From Hyphomicrobiaceae bacterium (GTDB lineage: Bacteria > Pseudomonadota > Alphaproteobacteria > Rhizobiales > Hyphomicrobiaceae): a DNA stretch of 64,000 bases. Location of the stretch: positions 206,384 through 270,383 of the forward strand of contig JAURWC010000076.1 of assembly GCA_030655135.1 (NCBI GenBank), in the 5' to 3' direction. The notes below the pieces were generated by a model. It did no database searches. It was not told the origin of the DNA and saw nothing but the letters and a program-made list of their open reading frames with translations. The stretch's first letter is position 1; every line of letters begins with the position of its first letter. Positions 1-8,365 of this stretch are shown piece by piece. The position numbers and the translations under genes were made by a program.

Positions 1-127
1 TCGGAACTTGGGATTTGCCGGGTGGGGGCGCTTTACCCACGGTTTGCAGCCGGCCTTGGGGTTTCGTGCCTGACGGTTTTGAGCCACGTCCTGGCCCTGA
101 CACGGGTTGCCCGCGAAATCCTGTCAA
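1..127 (-). CDS. Partial reading frame leaving the left edge, next gene after miaB
   Basis: On the minus strand a TTG codon at 127-125 is preceded at good spacing by GGGAGAG and opens a frame without stops to the window edge (42 codons). The residues are rich in Gly, Pro, Gln and Lys, like a flexible N-terminus, and match no domain I recognise. In related genomes miaB is followed by phoH (PhoH-like ATPase), so this may be the start of that gene, but that rests only on gene order. It lies 167 bases downstream of the miaB stop on the same strand. Confidence 0.35.
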   Translation of the reverse strand, partial: MTGFRGQPVSGPGRGSKPSGTKPQGRLQTVGKAPPPGKSQVP

Positions 128-294
128 ATGTCTCTCCCGATGGTGAATCTCACCGCAAAGTGCATCGACGCATGTCCAAGTTCGTCGAAGCATATCCCAT
201 CATAGGGCCTCGCGTCCGATGCGCAAAGGCCACCGTACACAGGGCCAGTTGCGGAAAAATGTCAGCCGGGGCTTCGCATTGCTGCAGCGCAGCA

Positions 295-1683
295 TCACGC
301 CTGAAGATCGCCGCCGAGGCTGTTGGGGCCGGACGTGCGGATGAGGACGGGGGCGATTTCGCCGACGAGACCAGCGTGGGCCTCGACCGTCACGGGGTAC
401 ATGTAGGGTGAGCGGCCGATGAGTTGGCCTGCGCCGCGAGCCGCTTTTTCGAACAGCACCGGAAGGGTGCGGCCGACGAGGCCGGCGGTGAAGGCCAACT
501 GCTGGCGCTCCATGCGGGCGAGCAGGCGGTTGAGGCGTTCCGACTTCACGTCCTCGGGCACTTGGTCGCCGAGCTTGGCGGCCGGTGTGCCGGGGCGCGG
601 CGAGTACTTAAACGTGAAGGCCTGGGCGAAGCCGATCTCGTCGACCAGATCAAGCGTCTGGGCGAACTCGCTCTCGCTTTCACCAGGGAAGCCGACAATG
701 AAATCGGTGGAGATAGCGATGTCGGGGCGGGCAGCAAGGATTTGCCGGATGACGCGGCGATAGTCGTCGGCCGTGTGCTTGCGGTTCATGGCGGCGAGAA
801 TGCGGTCGGCGCCGGACTGCACGGGCAGGTGCAGGAACGGCATCAGCTTTTCGAGATCGCCGTGGGCGGCAATGAGATCGGCCGTCATGTCGCGCGGATG
901 ACTGGTGGTGTAGCGCAGCCGCTCGATGCCTTCGACGCGGGCGAGCTGGCGGAGCAGCTTGGCGAGCGACCAAGTCGCCCCGTCCGGGCCTTCACCGTGA
1001 TAGGCGTTGACGTTCTGGCCCAGCAGCGTGAGCTCACGCACGCCACGAGCGGCAAGCTTTTCAGCTTCGCGCGTCAGCTCCGTGACCGAGCGCGAATACT
1101 CCATCCCGCGCGTGTAAGGCACGACGCAGAAGGTGCAGAATTTATCGCAACCTTCCTGCACGGTTAGGAATGCCGTCGTCGATTTGGCGCTGCGGGTCAG
1201 CGGCAACTGCGCGAACTTGTCCTGGTCGGGGAAGATCGTCTCGACGACGCTGCGGCCGGTCGATTTGGCGCGGGCGAGCAGTTCCGGCAGTGCTTGGTAA
1301 CTTTGCGGGCCGACAACGAGATCAACGACGGGCGCTCGGCGTGCGATCTCGGCGCCTTCGGCTTGGGCGACGCAGCCGGCGACGGCAACAAGCGTCTCCT
1401 TGCCGGCGGCACGGCGCTCGTCTTTCACTTGGCGGATACGGCCGAGGTCCGAGTAAACCTTCTCGACAGCTTTCTCGCGGATATGGCACGTGTTGAGAAT
1501 GACAAGATCGGCGTCGGCGATATCGGACGTTTCAGAATAGCCGAGCGGATCGATCAACTCGGTCATGCGCTCGCTGTCGTAGACGTTCATCTGGCAGCCG
1601 AAGGTCTTCACGTACACCTTCTTGCCCGAAGCCGGAGCGGCATCAGCAAGATCGAGTGGCGGTGATGACAGTTCGGTGTCCAC
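295..1683 (-). CDS. miaB: tRNA-2-methylthio-N6-dimethylallyladenosine synthase MiaB
   Basis: Radical-SAM methylthiotransferase that adds the 2-methylthio group to i6A37 of tRNAs reading UNN codons. The 462-residue product has the expected order: an N-terminal UPF0004 domain with cluster cysteines C30, C66 and C104, a radical-SAM core with the CxxxCxxC motif at C179, C183 and C186 (GCDKFCTFC), and a C-terminal TRAM-like RNA-binding region. Length is normal for the family. The start is GTG at 1683. It is the last complete gene of a minus-strand run tsaB-rimI-fur-plsC-miaB, so it shares context with another A37-modification gene (tsaB). Confidence 0.96.
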   Translation of the reverse strand: MDTELSSPPLDLADAAPASGKKVYVKTFGCQMNVYDSERMTELIDPLGYSETSDIADADLVILNTCHIREKAVEKVYSDLGRIRQVKDERRAAGKETLVAVAGCVAQAEGAEIARRAPVVDLVVGPQSYQALPELLARAKSTGRSVVETIFPDQDKFAQLPLTRSAKSTTAFLTVQEGCDKFCTFCVVPYTRGMEYSRSVTELTREAEKLAARGVRELTLLGQNVNAYHGEGPDGATWSLAKLLRQLARVEGIERLRYTTSHPRDMTADLIAAHGDLEKLMPFLHLPVQSGADRILAAMNRKHTADDYRRVIRQILAARPDIAISTDFIVGFPGESESEFAQTLDLVDEIGFAQAFTFKYSPRPGTPAAKLGDQVPEDVKSERLNRLLARMERQQLAFTAGLVGRTLPVLFEKAARGAGQLIGRSPYMYPVTVEAHAGLVGEIAPVLIRTSGPNSLGGDLQA

Positions 1684-1848
1684 GATATTGTCCGTTGACG
1701 GCTACAATCACTGTCTCAGAAACCGCTGCGCAGCAAATCCCGTTCCGCTTACGCCCGGCTGTTTGTGCATTGCAGCATTGTGTCAGAAGCTTGTCTAGTG
1801 GCGATTTCGCCAGATCTGGGCGAAACAGCCTTCGCAATCAAGCCATTG

Positions 1849-2733
1849 CTAGCGCCAGTTGCTGCTTGTAGCCGCAGCTGGAAGACGCCGCCCAACAGCC
1901 GTATCTAGGGGTACTGTGACCGCAATGTCCTCGCCGGGTGCCGCAGAGCGCAGCATTCGCACCACGTTACGGCGCACTTCCGTCTCACAATGACGCGCCA
2001 GAGCTTTGCGATCGGCGAAGTCGGCGAGCGGGATGGGCGGGCCGATGCAGATGGCAACGTCAAGCGGGCCGGCCTGTAGCAGGGCCCAGGCGTGAGCCTT
2101 CATTTCCATGTCACCGTACCAGCCGACATGCGGGCGATCGGCAATGCCAAGCGGTACGCCGTGGAGCTTCGTGTAGACAACCGACAACGTCTGAACCACG
2201 GCGTCCAGCGGCGGCTGTACGCTGCTCCCCGCGGATGGTTTGGCGGCGCCGAACAGCGACGTCAGAAATGGCAGCACACGATTGCCGTCGCTGGAGGTGC
2301 CTTCGGCGAAGAGCACCACTGTGTCGCCCTGGCCCAGACGCTCGGCAATCTCGTTGGCGGATTGCCCTGCCGCAGATTTACGGTCGCGGTCGACGAACAC
2401 GGTGCGCTGCAAGCGGGCGAGCGACGACACGAACGGCCAGCTACCGACTTCGCGCTTGGCCACGAACGAGACCGGGGCGACGGCGGACAGCACCGGGATG
2501 TCGAGCCAGGAGGTGTGATTGGAGACGAGCAGCACGGGCTTGCCGGACGTGATGGCGCCTTCGACGTGCAGACGAATGCCGAGCAGGCGGCAGACCTGGC
2601 GATGATACCAGTAAGGAAAGCGGCGCGCTGCGGACGGCCGGACGCGGGCGAACAGCGCCTGCACCGGCATGAGCGGGATGGTGAGTGCGAGGAAGGCCGC
2701 CAGGATCAGGGTGGCGCGCAGACGGCCCATCAC
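1849..2733 (-). CDS. plsC: 1-acyl-sn-glycerol-3-phosphate acyltransferase (PlsC family)
   Basis: Acylates lysophosphatidic acid to phosphatidic acid at the inner membrane. The 294-residue protein begins with a hydrophobic segment (about residues 5-25), then the catalytic HxxxxD motif (NHTSWLD, H73 and D78) and the substrate-binding EGT motif at about 144-146 (FAEGTSSDG). Tandem ATG codons at 2733 and 2730 both fit. It sits between fur and miaB on the same strand, with 165 bases to miaB and 120 to fur. A second PlsC-type gene lies at 41025-41774, so the two may differ in acyl donor or in role (for example ornithine lipids); the sequence does not decide. Confidence 0.9.
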   Translation of the reverse strand: MMGRLRATLILAAFLALTIPLMPVQALFARVRPSAARRFPYWYHRQVCRLLGIRLHVEGAITSGKPVLLVSNHTSWLDIPVLSAVAPVSFVAKREVGSWPFVSSLARLQRTVFVDRDRKSAAGQSANEIAERLGQGDTVVLFAEGTSSDGNRVLPFLTSLFGAAKPSAGSSVQPPLDAVVQTLSVVYTKLHGVPLGIADRPHVGWYGDMEMKAHAWALLQAGPLDVAICIGPPIPLADFADRKALARHCETEVRRNVVRMLRSAAPGEDIAVTVPLDTAVGRRLPAAATSSNWR

Positions 2734-2793
2734 TCCAGTGATCCAGGATGCAGCAAGCGAGGAATAGGACGGTTAGTGCCAGACCCCGGGGAT

Positions 2794-2825
2794 AGCGGGA
2801 TCCTCGGGACGAGCCCGAGGATGAC
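2794..2825. repeat. 32-bp palindromic repeat, copy 1
   Basis: A 32-base sequence with a 9-bp inverted repeat (ATCCTCGGG ... CCCGAGGAT) in the 120-base gap between fur and plsC. A copy differing at one base lies at 14809-14840, and a partial copy in reverse orientation at 14713-14727. All copies are intergenic. It could form a hairpin in the fur-plsC transcript. Confidence 0.8.
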
Positions 2826-2853
2826 AAGCTGAGATGGAAGAGGATTCATAACG

Positions 2854-3300
2854 TCACGACGATGTCTTCTTGCGGGGCCTTGGGACGCCGAACAACTCCA
2901 GCCGGTGACCGACGAGTTCGAAGCCCAGCTCCTGTGCGATTGCTTCCTGCAGCTTCTCGATCTGGTCGTTGCGGAATTCGATCACGCGGCCCGTCGACAC
3001 ATCGATGAGGTGATCGTGGTGGGCGCGCTCGGCATCTTCATACTGACCACGGCCGCGGCCGAAGTCGTGCTTCTCGAGGATGCCCTTGGTCTCGAACAAT
3101 TTCAGCGTCCGGTACACCGTCGACAGGGAAATGCGGCTGTCGTGCGCGTTGGCACGGCGGTAGACCAGTTCGACGTCCGGGTGATCCTTGGCTTCGGCGA
3201 GAACCCGGGCGATGATGCGCCGCTGACCCGTCATGCGCAGGCCCTGCTCAGCGCAGCGCCGCGCGATGTGGTTGAGGTCTTTGCTTTGCCCCGAGGGCAT
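2854..3300 (-). CDS. fur: Fur-family metalloregulator (Fur/Mur type)
   Basis: DNA-binding repressor using Fe2+ or Mn2+ as co-repressor. The 148 residues contain an N-terminal winged helix (GLRMTGQRRIIARVL, then SLSTVYRTLKLFE as recognition helix) and the His-rich metal and dimerisation region (AHHDHLID, then the C-terminal GHRLELFGVP). Cysteine pairs of the structural zinc site seen in gammaproteobacterial Fur are absent, as in the alphaproteobacterial Fur/Mur branch, where the protein often senses manganese. It lacks the haem-binding features of Irr. It follows rimI by 53 bases and precedes plsC. Which metal it senses cannot be read from the sequence. Confidence 0.9.
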   Translation of the reverse strand: MPSGQSKDLNHIARRCAEQGLRMTGQRRIIARVLAEAKDHPDVELVYRRANAHDSRISLSTVYRTLKLFETKGILEKHDFGRGRGQYEDAERAHHDHLIDVSTGRVIEFRNDQIEKLQEAIAQELGFELVGHRLELFGVPRPRKKTSS

Positions 3301-3353
3301 GGCCCCGATGTCCCGAATCTCGTTGGCGACACCGCGTTATAGGAGAGGGCGCC

Positions 3354-3830
3354 TCAAATCTCCAGAGCGAGATTGACGGCGTCCTGGGCCGGACCACCTG
3401 CCCGCTGATAGTAACCTTTGCGGCGGCCGATTTCCTTGAAGCCGAGCTTGGCATAAAGCGCGTTGGCGGCCTCGTTGTCGGCCGCGACGTCGAGAAAGAG
3501 GCGCGTGATCTCGGCGCGTTTCAGGGAACGGATAAGAGCTTCCATGATGGCCCGGCCGGCGCCGTGACGCTGCACGGCGGGCAAGACGCCGATCGACAGG
3601 ATCTCGGCTTCGTCGCCGGCGATCTGGCTCATGACGAAGCCGACGGTGAGCTTCGGGTTGCCGGTCAACGCGATGTAAGAGGCGGCGGCGGGATGGTCGA
3701 GCAGGGCCAGGACGGCGGCTTCGTCCCACGCTGGGTTAAACAGCTTGGCGTGAAGCGCGGCGATTTCTGCGGCGCGGTCCGGACCTGCCAGCAGGAAACT
3801 GATGTGCCGAGGATCGAGTGTTTGCGTCAT
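3354..3830 (-). CDS. rimI: Ribosomal protein S18-alanine N-acetyltransferase (RimI-like GNAT)
   Basis: GNAT acetyltransferase of 158 residues; motif A with the acetyl-CoA pyrophosphate loop is visible (SIGVLPAVQRHGAGRAIM), followed by the YAKLGF motif near the C-terminus. The ATG at 3830 overlaps the tsaB stop in an ATGA arrangement, so the two are translationally coupled; this decides the start over an upstream in-frame ATG inside tsaB. The tsaB-rimI pairing is conserved in bacteria and supports RimI, although substrate choice in such GNATs cannot be proven from sequence. Confidence 0.88.
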   Translation of the reverse strand: MTQTLDPRHISFLLAGPDRAAEIAALHAKLFNPAWDEAAVLALLDHPAAASYIALTGNPKLTVGFVMSQIAGDEAEILSIGVLPAVQRHGAGRAIMEALIRSLKRAEITRLFLDVAADNEAANALYAKLGFKEIGRRKGYYQRAGGPAQDAVNLALEI

Positions 3831-4534
3831 GCACGAGCCCGCGCGAGGGATTTTCCGGCCTGTGGCTTGGCATCGGCCGGGCGAAGATAAAGCGGCTTCA
3901 GCGGGCCCTCCTGAGGTTCGCATTTTTGTGCCGCGAAAAGCAGGAAAGCCGCATTGGGTTGAAGATGCGGGAGAGCAGCTTCGGCGGTGTAGCCGGCCTC
4001 CGTTGCCGCTGTCGCAACGATGGCGGCGCCCGAACCCACGAATATGAGTTCGCGTTCCGCCGCCAGGACTGCCGCCTGCTCGATTGTCAGAAGTTGCGGG
4101 GGCGATTCCGGCGACCCGCCGGCTGCAAACACCTGCGCATAGACCTGCCCGCGATGGGCATCGACCGTGACGGCCAGCGCGCGGCCGCGCCGTGAACTGT
4201 TTACCGCATGCCCGGCTTCTTCGGCCATCAGCTGCAGGGTGGAGATGCCGATGACGCTGGTGGCCGTCGCCAAGGCAAAGGCGCGGGCCGCGGCGATACC
4301 GATCCGCGTGCCTGTGAAGGTGCCAGGCCCAATGGTGACGGCGATGCGATTGAGGTCGGCAAAGCCGATGCCCGCGGTTCGCATGGCGGTGTCAATCATG
4401 GGCATGAGGCGTTCCGCCTGCCCGGTCGCCATCTCTTCGTAGAGCGCCTCGACCTTTTCCAAAGCGCTGCCCGCGTCGAGGCCGACGGCCACCGAACACG
4501 CACCCAGGCATGTGTCGAACGCGAGGATATTCAT
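3827..4534 (-). CDS. tsaB: tRNA threonylcarbamoyladenosine biosynthesis protein TsaB
   Basis: ASKHA-fold partner that binds and activates TsaD for t6A37 synthesis. The 235-residue product starts MNILAFDTCLGACSVAV, the phosphate-1-like loop typical of TsaB, and carries the GPGTFTGTRIG motif of the family. An upstream in-frame start would add 40 residues encoded by repeat DNA and is rejected. It is the first gene of the minus-strand run, coupled to rimI. Its partner gene tsaD is also in this window, at 53625-54740; tsaE is not. Confidence 0.93.
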   Translation of the reverse strand: MNILAFDTCLGACSVAVGLDAGSALEKVEALYEEMATGQAERLMPMIDTAMRTAGIGFADLNRIAVTIGPGTFTGTRIGIAAARAFALATATSVIGISTLQLMAEEAGHAVNSSRRGRALAVTVDAHRGQVYAQVFAAGGSPESPPQLLTIEQAAVLAAERELIFVGSGAAIVATAATEAGYTAEAALPHLQPNAAFLLFAAQKCEPQEGPLKPLYLRPADAKPQAGKSLARARA

Positions 4535-4609
4535 GCCGCCAGTATAACGGCCTGCGGTGGGTTGCCAATGGTGAGTAGTGAGTGGTGAGTCTTGGCTATC
4601 GCGCACTGC

Positions 4610-4638
4610 TCCCCTCCCCCTGGCGGGGAGGGGAATCC
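4610..4638. repeat. Solo derivative of the composite palindromic element
   Basis: It begins with the same left-end hairpin as the full elements at 4791, 53086 and 53379 but passes, at the shared GGGGAGGGG, straight into the flank that follows the right end of the full copies (GAATCCTG, then a near match to TGAGC). This is what recombination or slippage between the two ends of a full element would leave. Confidence 0.7.
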
Positions 4639-4790
4639 TGGTGAGCCAGACCAATGGTGAGTGGCCAGTCGCGAGTCGTGAGTTGGTGCTGTTTTGCGGG
4701 CGGCCGTGGCAATCGCAGAGGGGGACCCTGATGAGCGAGGGAGGTGAGTTGGTGAGTCGTTAGTGGTGCCTCTTGGCTATCGCCCACTTC

Positions 4791-4952
4791 TCCCCTCCCC
4801 CTGGCGGGGAGGGGCGGGGGGTGGGGGGAAGAGGCAGGAGAACGATCTCGGTCGAACTCCCCGTCACTTCTCGCCTCGTATCGGACTCTTTGGCCTTCCT
4901 CCAAGTTCTTCACCCCACCCCTAGCCCCTCCCCATCAAGGGGAGGGGAATCC
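4791..4952. repeat. Composite palindromic element, copy 1 (about 162 bp)
   Basis: Left end is a GC hairpin (CCCTCCCC, CTGGC loop, GGGGAGGG); right end is a second hairpin (CCCCTCCCC, ATCAA, GGGGAGGGG) preceded by a conserved stretch containing AAGTTCTTCACCCCACCCC. The interior differs from the two copies at 53 kb, which are near-identical to each other. It has no coding capacity. Confidence 0.8.
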
Positions 4953-5153
4953 TGCTGAGCGATACGATGGTGTATCGCGCAATCAGGCGTGTTGAGAGTT
5001 AAGAGCCGGTGCCTCCACAAACGCTACCGACACTGCGGCGTCACACAGTCCTGCTCGTCCCAAGCGCGTGCTGAGAGACCACGGGGTGACGGGACAAAAG
5101 TACACGGCGGTTGCCTTCAGCAGAACACGAAAACTCCTGGGCCGCGTCGCCAA

Positions 5154-6521
5154 TCACAGCGCGTCGAACAGGACCGTGAAGGTGGAGCCTTGGCCGACGC
5201 GGGAGGCGATGCGCAGGTCGCCGCGGTGGCGGTTGACGATGTGCTTGACGATGGCCAGGCCGAGGCCGGTGCCGCCCTTCTCGCGGCTGGTGGCGACGTT
5301 GGCGCGGTAGAAGCGCTCCGTCAGGCGCGGGAGGTGTTCCGGAGCGATACCGGGGCCATCGTCTGTGACGGCGACGGAGACGCGGCTAGGCTTGCCGGCT
5401 TCACGCGCGAGGCGAATGTCTACGCGGCCGCCTTCGCGGCCGTATTTGAGCGCGTTGTGCACCAGGTTCTGCAGCACCTGCACTAGCTCTTCGCGATCGC
5501 CGCGGATGCGGGCGGGCGTATCGAGCGGGTGGACTTCGATCGTGGCGCTGGACCCCTCGGCCAGCGGTTCCAGCGTCTGGGCGACGTAGCCGGCGATCTC
5601 ATTGAGGTCGACGAGGCCGGTCGGGCGCAGGTGCACTTTCATTTCGACGCGGCTGAGCGAGAGAAGATCGTCGATCAGGCGCGTCATGCGCGCCGCCTGG
5701 CTGGCCATGATGTTGAGGAATTTCTCGCGCGCTGCGGGATCTTCGCGGGCGGGGCCTTGCAGCGTTTCGACGAAGCCGCGCAAAGAGGCGAGCGGCGTGC
5801 GCAGCTCGTGGCTGGCGTTGGCGATGAAATCGGCGCGCATCTGGGCGAGCTTGTCGGTGGTCGTCTGGTCGCGGAAGGTGATGAGGATGGCGGGCAGGCC
5901 GCGTGCGCCGCTTTGCGCGGAGACACGCGTGATGGTGGCAGACACGCGGCGCTCCAGCGGCACGCGCTCGTAGAGATCAACGACGATGGGATCGCGCGCG
6001 TTCGCCGTGCGATCGATGGCTTCCATCAGTTCCGGATCACGCGAGACGTGCGTGAACGGGCGGCGGGTGCGCACGTTGGGGAAGAGGTCGCGGATCTGGG
6101 CGTTGAAGTGCATGACGTAGCCTGCGGCATCGAGCGTGATGGCCGGCTCGGGTAGCGCGTCGATGAGGGCACGCCAGCCGTCCTGCTCGCGTGGCGTCGC
6201 ATTGCGCGGTCCACCGTCACCGTTGTCGCGGGCCGCGGCTTCCAGCGCGAGGATTTCATCTTCCGAGGGCATGGCGATCATGACGCCCGCCACTGCAAGG
6301 AAGGAGAGCAGCGCCCAGCCGAAGCCGAGCTTACCGGCGATGACGAGGGCGGAGAACAGGAGGAACGTGAGAAAGACGCGGCCGCGGCGCGTGGTGACCG
6401 CGCGACGCAGACGGCGTTGCGCGAGCGCGCGGTATCGCGGCAGCGCAAGCCACGCTGCCCGCAGACGGTGCCAACCGCCCGCAGCGCTGCGCTCCAGTTT
6501 CTCCGCGATACCGGACAACAC
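5154..6521 (-). CDS. phoR: PhoR-like membrane sensor histidine kinase
   Basis: Predicted phosphate-limitation sensor kinase. The 455 residues comprise two membrane segments (about 48-84), a PAS-like domain (about 112-215), a HisKA box with H238 in NASHELRTPL, an N box (QNLVHNALKYG), and G boxes (DDGPGIA, GGTGLGLAIV). The start is GTG at 6521. Unlike the usual arrangement, no phoB, phoU or pst genes follow; downstream lies repeat DNA and then tsaB. It is divergent from ppk2, which also concerns phosphate, with a Pho-box-like site between them. Another role for the kinase cannot be excluded because the cognate regulator is not adjacent. Confidence 0.85.
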   Translation of the reverse strand: MLSGIAEKLERSAAGGWHRLRAAWLALPRYRALAQRRLRRAVTTRRGRVFLTFLLFSALVIAGKLGFGWALLSFLAVAGVMIAMPSEDEILALEAAARDNGDGGPRNATPREQDGWRALIDALPEPAITLDAAGYVMHFNAQIRDLFPNVRTRRPFTHVSRDPELMEAIDRTANARDPIVVDLYERVPLERRVSATITRVSAQSGARGLPAILITFRDQTTTDKLAQMRADFIANASHELRTPLASLRGFVETLQGPAREDPAAREKFLNIMASQAARMTRLIDDLLSLSRVEMKVHLRPTGLVDLNEIAGYVAQTLEPLAEGSSATIEVHPLDTPARIRGDREELVQVLQNLVHNALKYGREGGRVDIRLAREAGKPSRVSVAVTDDGPGIAPEHLPRLTERFYRANVATSREKGGTGLGLAIVKHIVNRHRGDLRIASRVGQGSTFTVLFDAL

Positions 6522-6647
6522 GAATGCCTTTGCCGCCGCATGAAGCTCTAGTCCTAGCGAAGATTGAGGTTAGAGCGAGAGGGCAAAGGCACAACACCCT
6601 TACCCGGAGGCACAGAATTTTTGCCCGCCCGGCGCGAGGCGCAGTGT

Positions 6648-6665
6648 TAAACAGTTGCATGACAG
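6648..6665 (-). promoter_or_regulatory. Pho-box-like direct repeat between phoR and ppk2
   Basis: Read on the minus strand the site is CTGTCAT, a 4-base spacer GCAA, then CTGTTTA. The first half matches the PhoB half-site CTGTCAT exactly; the second matches at four of seven positions. It lies 24 bases before the chosen ppk2 ATG and 127 bases before the phoR start, oriented towards phoR. I see no convincing -10 box at the expected distance, so function is unproven. Confidence 0.35.
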
Positions 6666-6688
6666 TTCGACGAAAGGACCGGGCCGGA

Positions 6689-7582
6689 ATGACGAAGGCG
6701 GACAAGGCAGGGCGCGGCGGGGGGCCGGGCAAGCGTGCCAGCGGCTACAAGGGCTTCAATCTGGATGAGCCGGAACTACCTGATGATATTAAAGAAAAGG
6801 CGCTGACGTCGGGCGGCTATCCGTACGACAAAAAACTGAAAAAGGGTCCCTACGCCGACGAGCTGGAACCGCTGCAAATCGAGCTGTTGAAGTTGCAGGC
6901 GCATGTGCAGAAGCAGGGCGAGCGAATCGTTGTGCTGCTGGAGGGCCGGGATGCGGCGGGTAAAGGCGGCACGATCAACGCCATCATGCAGCACCTGAAC
7001 CCGCGGCATGCGCACGCGGTGGCGTTGACCAAGCCGACGCAGACAGAGGCTGGCCAATGGTATTTCCAGCGCTATGCCGCGCACCTGCCGACCAAGGGTG
7101 ACCTCGTTCTGTTCGACCGCTCCTGGTACAACCGCGCGGGCGTGGAGCGCGTAATGGGCTTCTGTTCGCCCGAGCAGGTGGAGGTGTTCCTGCGCGAGGC
7201 GCCGCAGTTCGAAGGCATGCTGGTGCGCGACGGTATCCGGCTGTTCAAGTTCTTCCTGACGATTGGGCGCGAGGCTCAGCTGGAACGCTTTCACGAGCGA
7301 CGGCACGACCCGCTGAAACAATGGAAGCTGACGGACATCGATCGCGCGGCCATCGGCAAGTGGGACGCCTACACCGAGGCGCAGGAGGATCTGTTCCGCT
7401 TCACGCATACGTCGGCGGCGCCGTGGACGGCGATCCGCTTCAACGATCAGCGGCGCGGGCGGCTGGAAGCGATCCGCGTGCTGTTGTCGGCCATCGATTA
7501 CAAGGACAAAGACAAGAAAGTGGTGGGCAAGCCCGATCCGAAGATCGTGGGGTCCGGGCCGGGCTTCTTCGACGGGGAGTAG
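6689..7582 (+). CDS. ppk2: Polyphosphate kinase 2 family protein
   Basis: PPK2 phosphotransferase, which uses polyphosphate to phosphorylate nucleoside diphosphates or makes polyphosphate. The 297 residues carry a Walker A loop (GRDAAGKGG, about 86-94), Walker B and lid elements (FDRSWYNRAG, about 142-151), and the family-typical WKLTDID and KWDAYTEA segments near the end. The length and single domain fit PPK2 class I. In-frame ATG codons exist upstream (6659), but 6689 has a GGACCGG-type ribosome site and begins the Lys/Gly-rich N-terminus usual for the family. It is divergent from phoR. Confidence 0.92.
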   Translation: MTKADKAGRGGGPGKRASGYKGFNLDEPELPDDIKEKALTSGGYPYDKKLKKGPYADELEPLQIELLKLQAHVQKQGERIVVLLEGRDAAGKGGTINAIMQHLNPRHAHAVALTKPTQTEAGQWYFQRYAAHLPTKGDLVLFDRSWYNRAGVERVMGFCSPEQVEVFLREAPQFEGMLVRDGIRLFKFFLTIGREAQLERFHERRHDPLKQWKLTDIDRAAIGKWDAYTEAQEDLFRFTHTSAAPWTAIRFNDQRRGRLEAIRVLLSAIDYKDKDKKVVGKPDPKIVGSGPGFFDGE

Positions 7583-7605
7583 GCGCTCGCCTGGAGACAT
7601 TGAGA

Positions 7606-8289
7606 ATGTCGCTTGTGCTCTATTATCATCCGCTCGCTTCGTTCTGCCACAAGGTGCTCATCGCGCTCTACGAGAACGAAACGCCGTTCGTTCCGCGCTC
7701 CGTAGATCTGATGGACGCGGACGACGCGGCGGCGTTCCGTGAGATGTGGCCCGTTGGCAAGATGCCGGTGCTGCGTGATGACACGCGCAAACGCACGATC
7801 GCCGAGACGTCGATCATCATCGAGTATCTCGACCGGCATTATCCGGGGGCGAGCCCGTTGTTGCCGGCGAACGAAGGCATCCGTCTCGACGCGCGATTGT
7901 GGGACCGCTTCTATGATCTCTACGTCCAAGGGCCGATGCAGAAGATCGTGACCGACCGCATTCGTCCCGACGGCTGCCAAGACCCGCACGGCGTTGCGGC
8001 GGCCCGCAACGATCTGCAAACGGCTTACGGCATGATCGAGCGCGAGATGGCGAGCAAGGCGTGGGCGGCGGGAGACGCGTTCAGCATCGCTGACTGCGCC
8101 GCGGCGCCGGCTCTCTTCTACGCCGGTATCGTCGTGCCGTTCTCCGCCAAGCATCCCAACGCCGCCGCCTACTTCGAGCGGCTGCTGGCGCGCGCGTCCG
8201 TGACGCGCGTCATCGCCGAGGCGCAACCGTATTTCGGCTCGTTCCCTTATCGCGATCAGTTGCCGGCGAGGTTTGCGCTGCCTGCCTGA
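7606..8289 (+). CDS. Glutathione S-transferase family protein
   Basis: A 227-residue protein with a thioredoxin-fold N-terminal domain (YYHPLASFCHKVLIAL, then PVGKMPVL with the conserved cis-Pro, then ETSIIIEYLD with the Glu-Ser glutathione contacts) and an all-helical C-terminal domain with FSIADC as N-capping box. ATG 7606 follows ppk2 by 23 bases, so the two may be co-transcribed. Substrate is unknown; the catalytic residue is probably the Ser or Cys of the SFC segment. Confidence 0.88.
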   Translation: MSLVLYYHPLASFCHKVLIALYENETPFVPRSVDLMDADDAAAFREMWPVGKMPVLRDDTRKRTIAETSIIIEYLDRHYPGASPLLPANEGIRLDARLWDRFYDLYVQGPMQKIVTDRIRPDGCQDPHGVAAARNDLQTAYGMIEREMASKAWAAGDAFSIADCAAAPALFYAGIVVPFSAKHPNAAAYFERLLARASVTRVIAEAQPYFGSFPYRDQLPARFALPA

Positions 8290-8365
8290 TTGGAGCGACG
8301 GGTAGACTTGGACTTGCTGGAGCGATGGGGTAGGTCTCGTTGCTAACAAGGATGGACGGGGACGC

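Larger units (their letters stand above)
4535..5153. other. Repeat-bearing intergenic region between tsaB and phoR
   Basis: About 620 bases with no credible gene. It holds one composite palindromic element (4791-4952), a shortened solo form (4610-4638), several copies of a short GTGAGT-type direct motif between 4570 and 4765, and a small hairpin with 7-bp arms at about 4959-4978. The part from 4980 to 5153 shows nothing I recognise. Confidence 0.7.

Noticed and set aside
22..411. Plus-strand frame across the miaB 3' end
   Set aside because: It overlaps miaB and has no ribosome site; the residues look like translated antisense.
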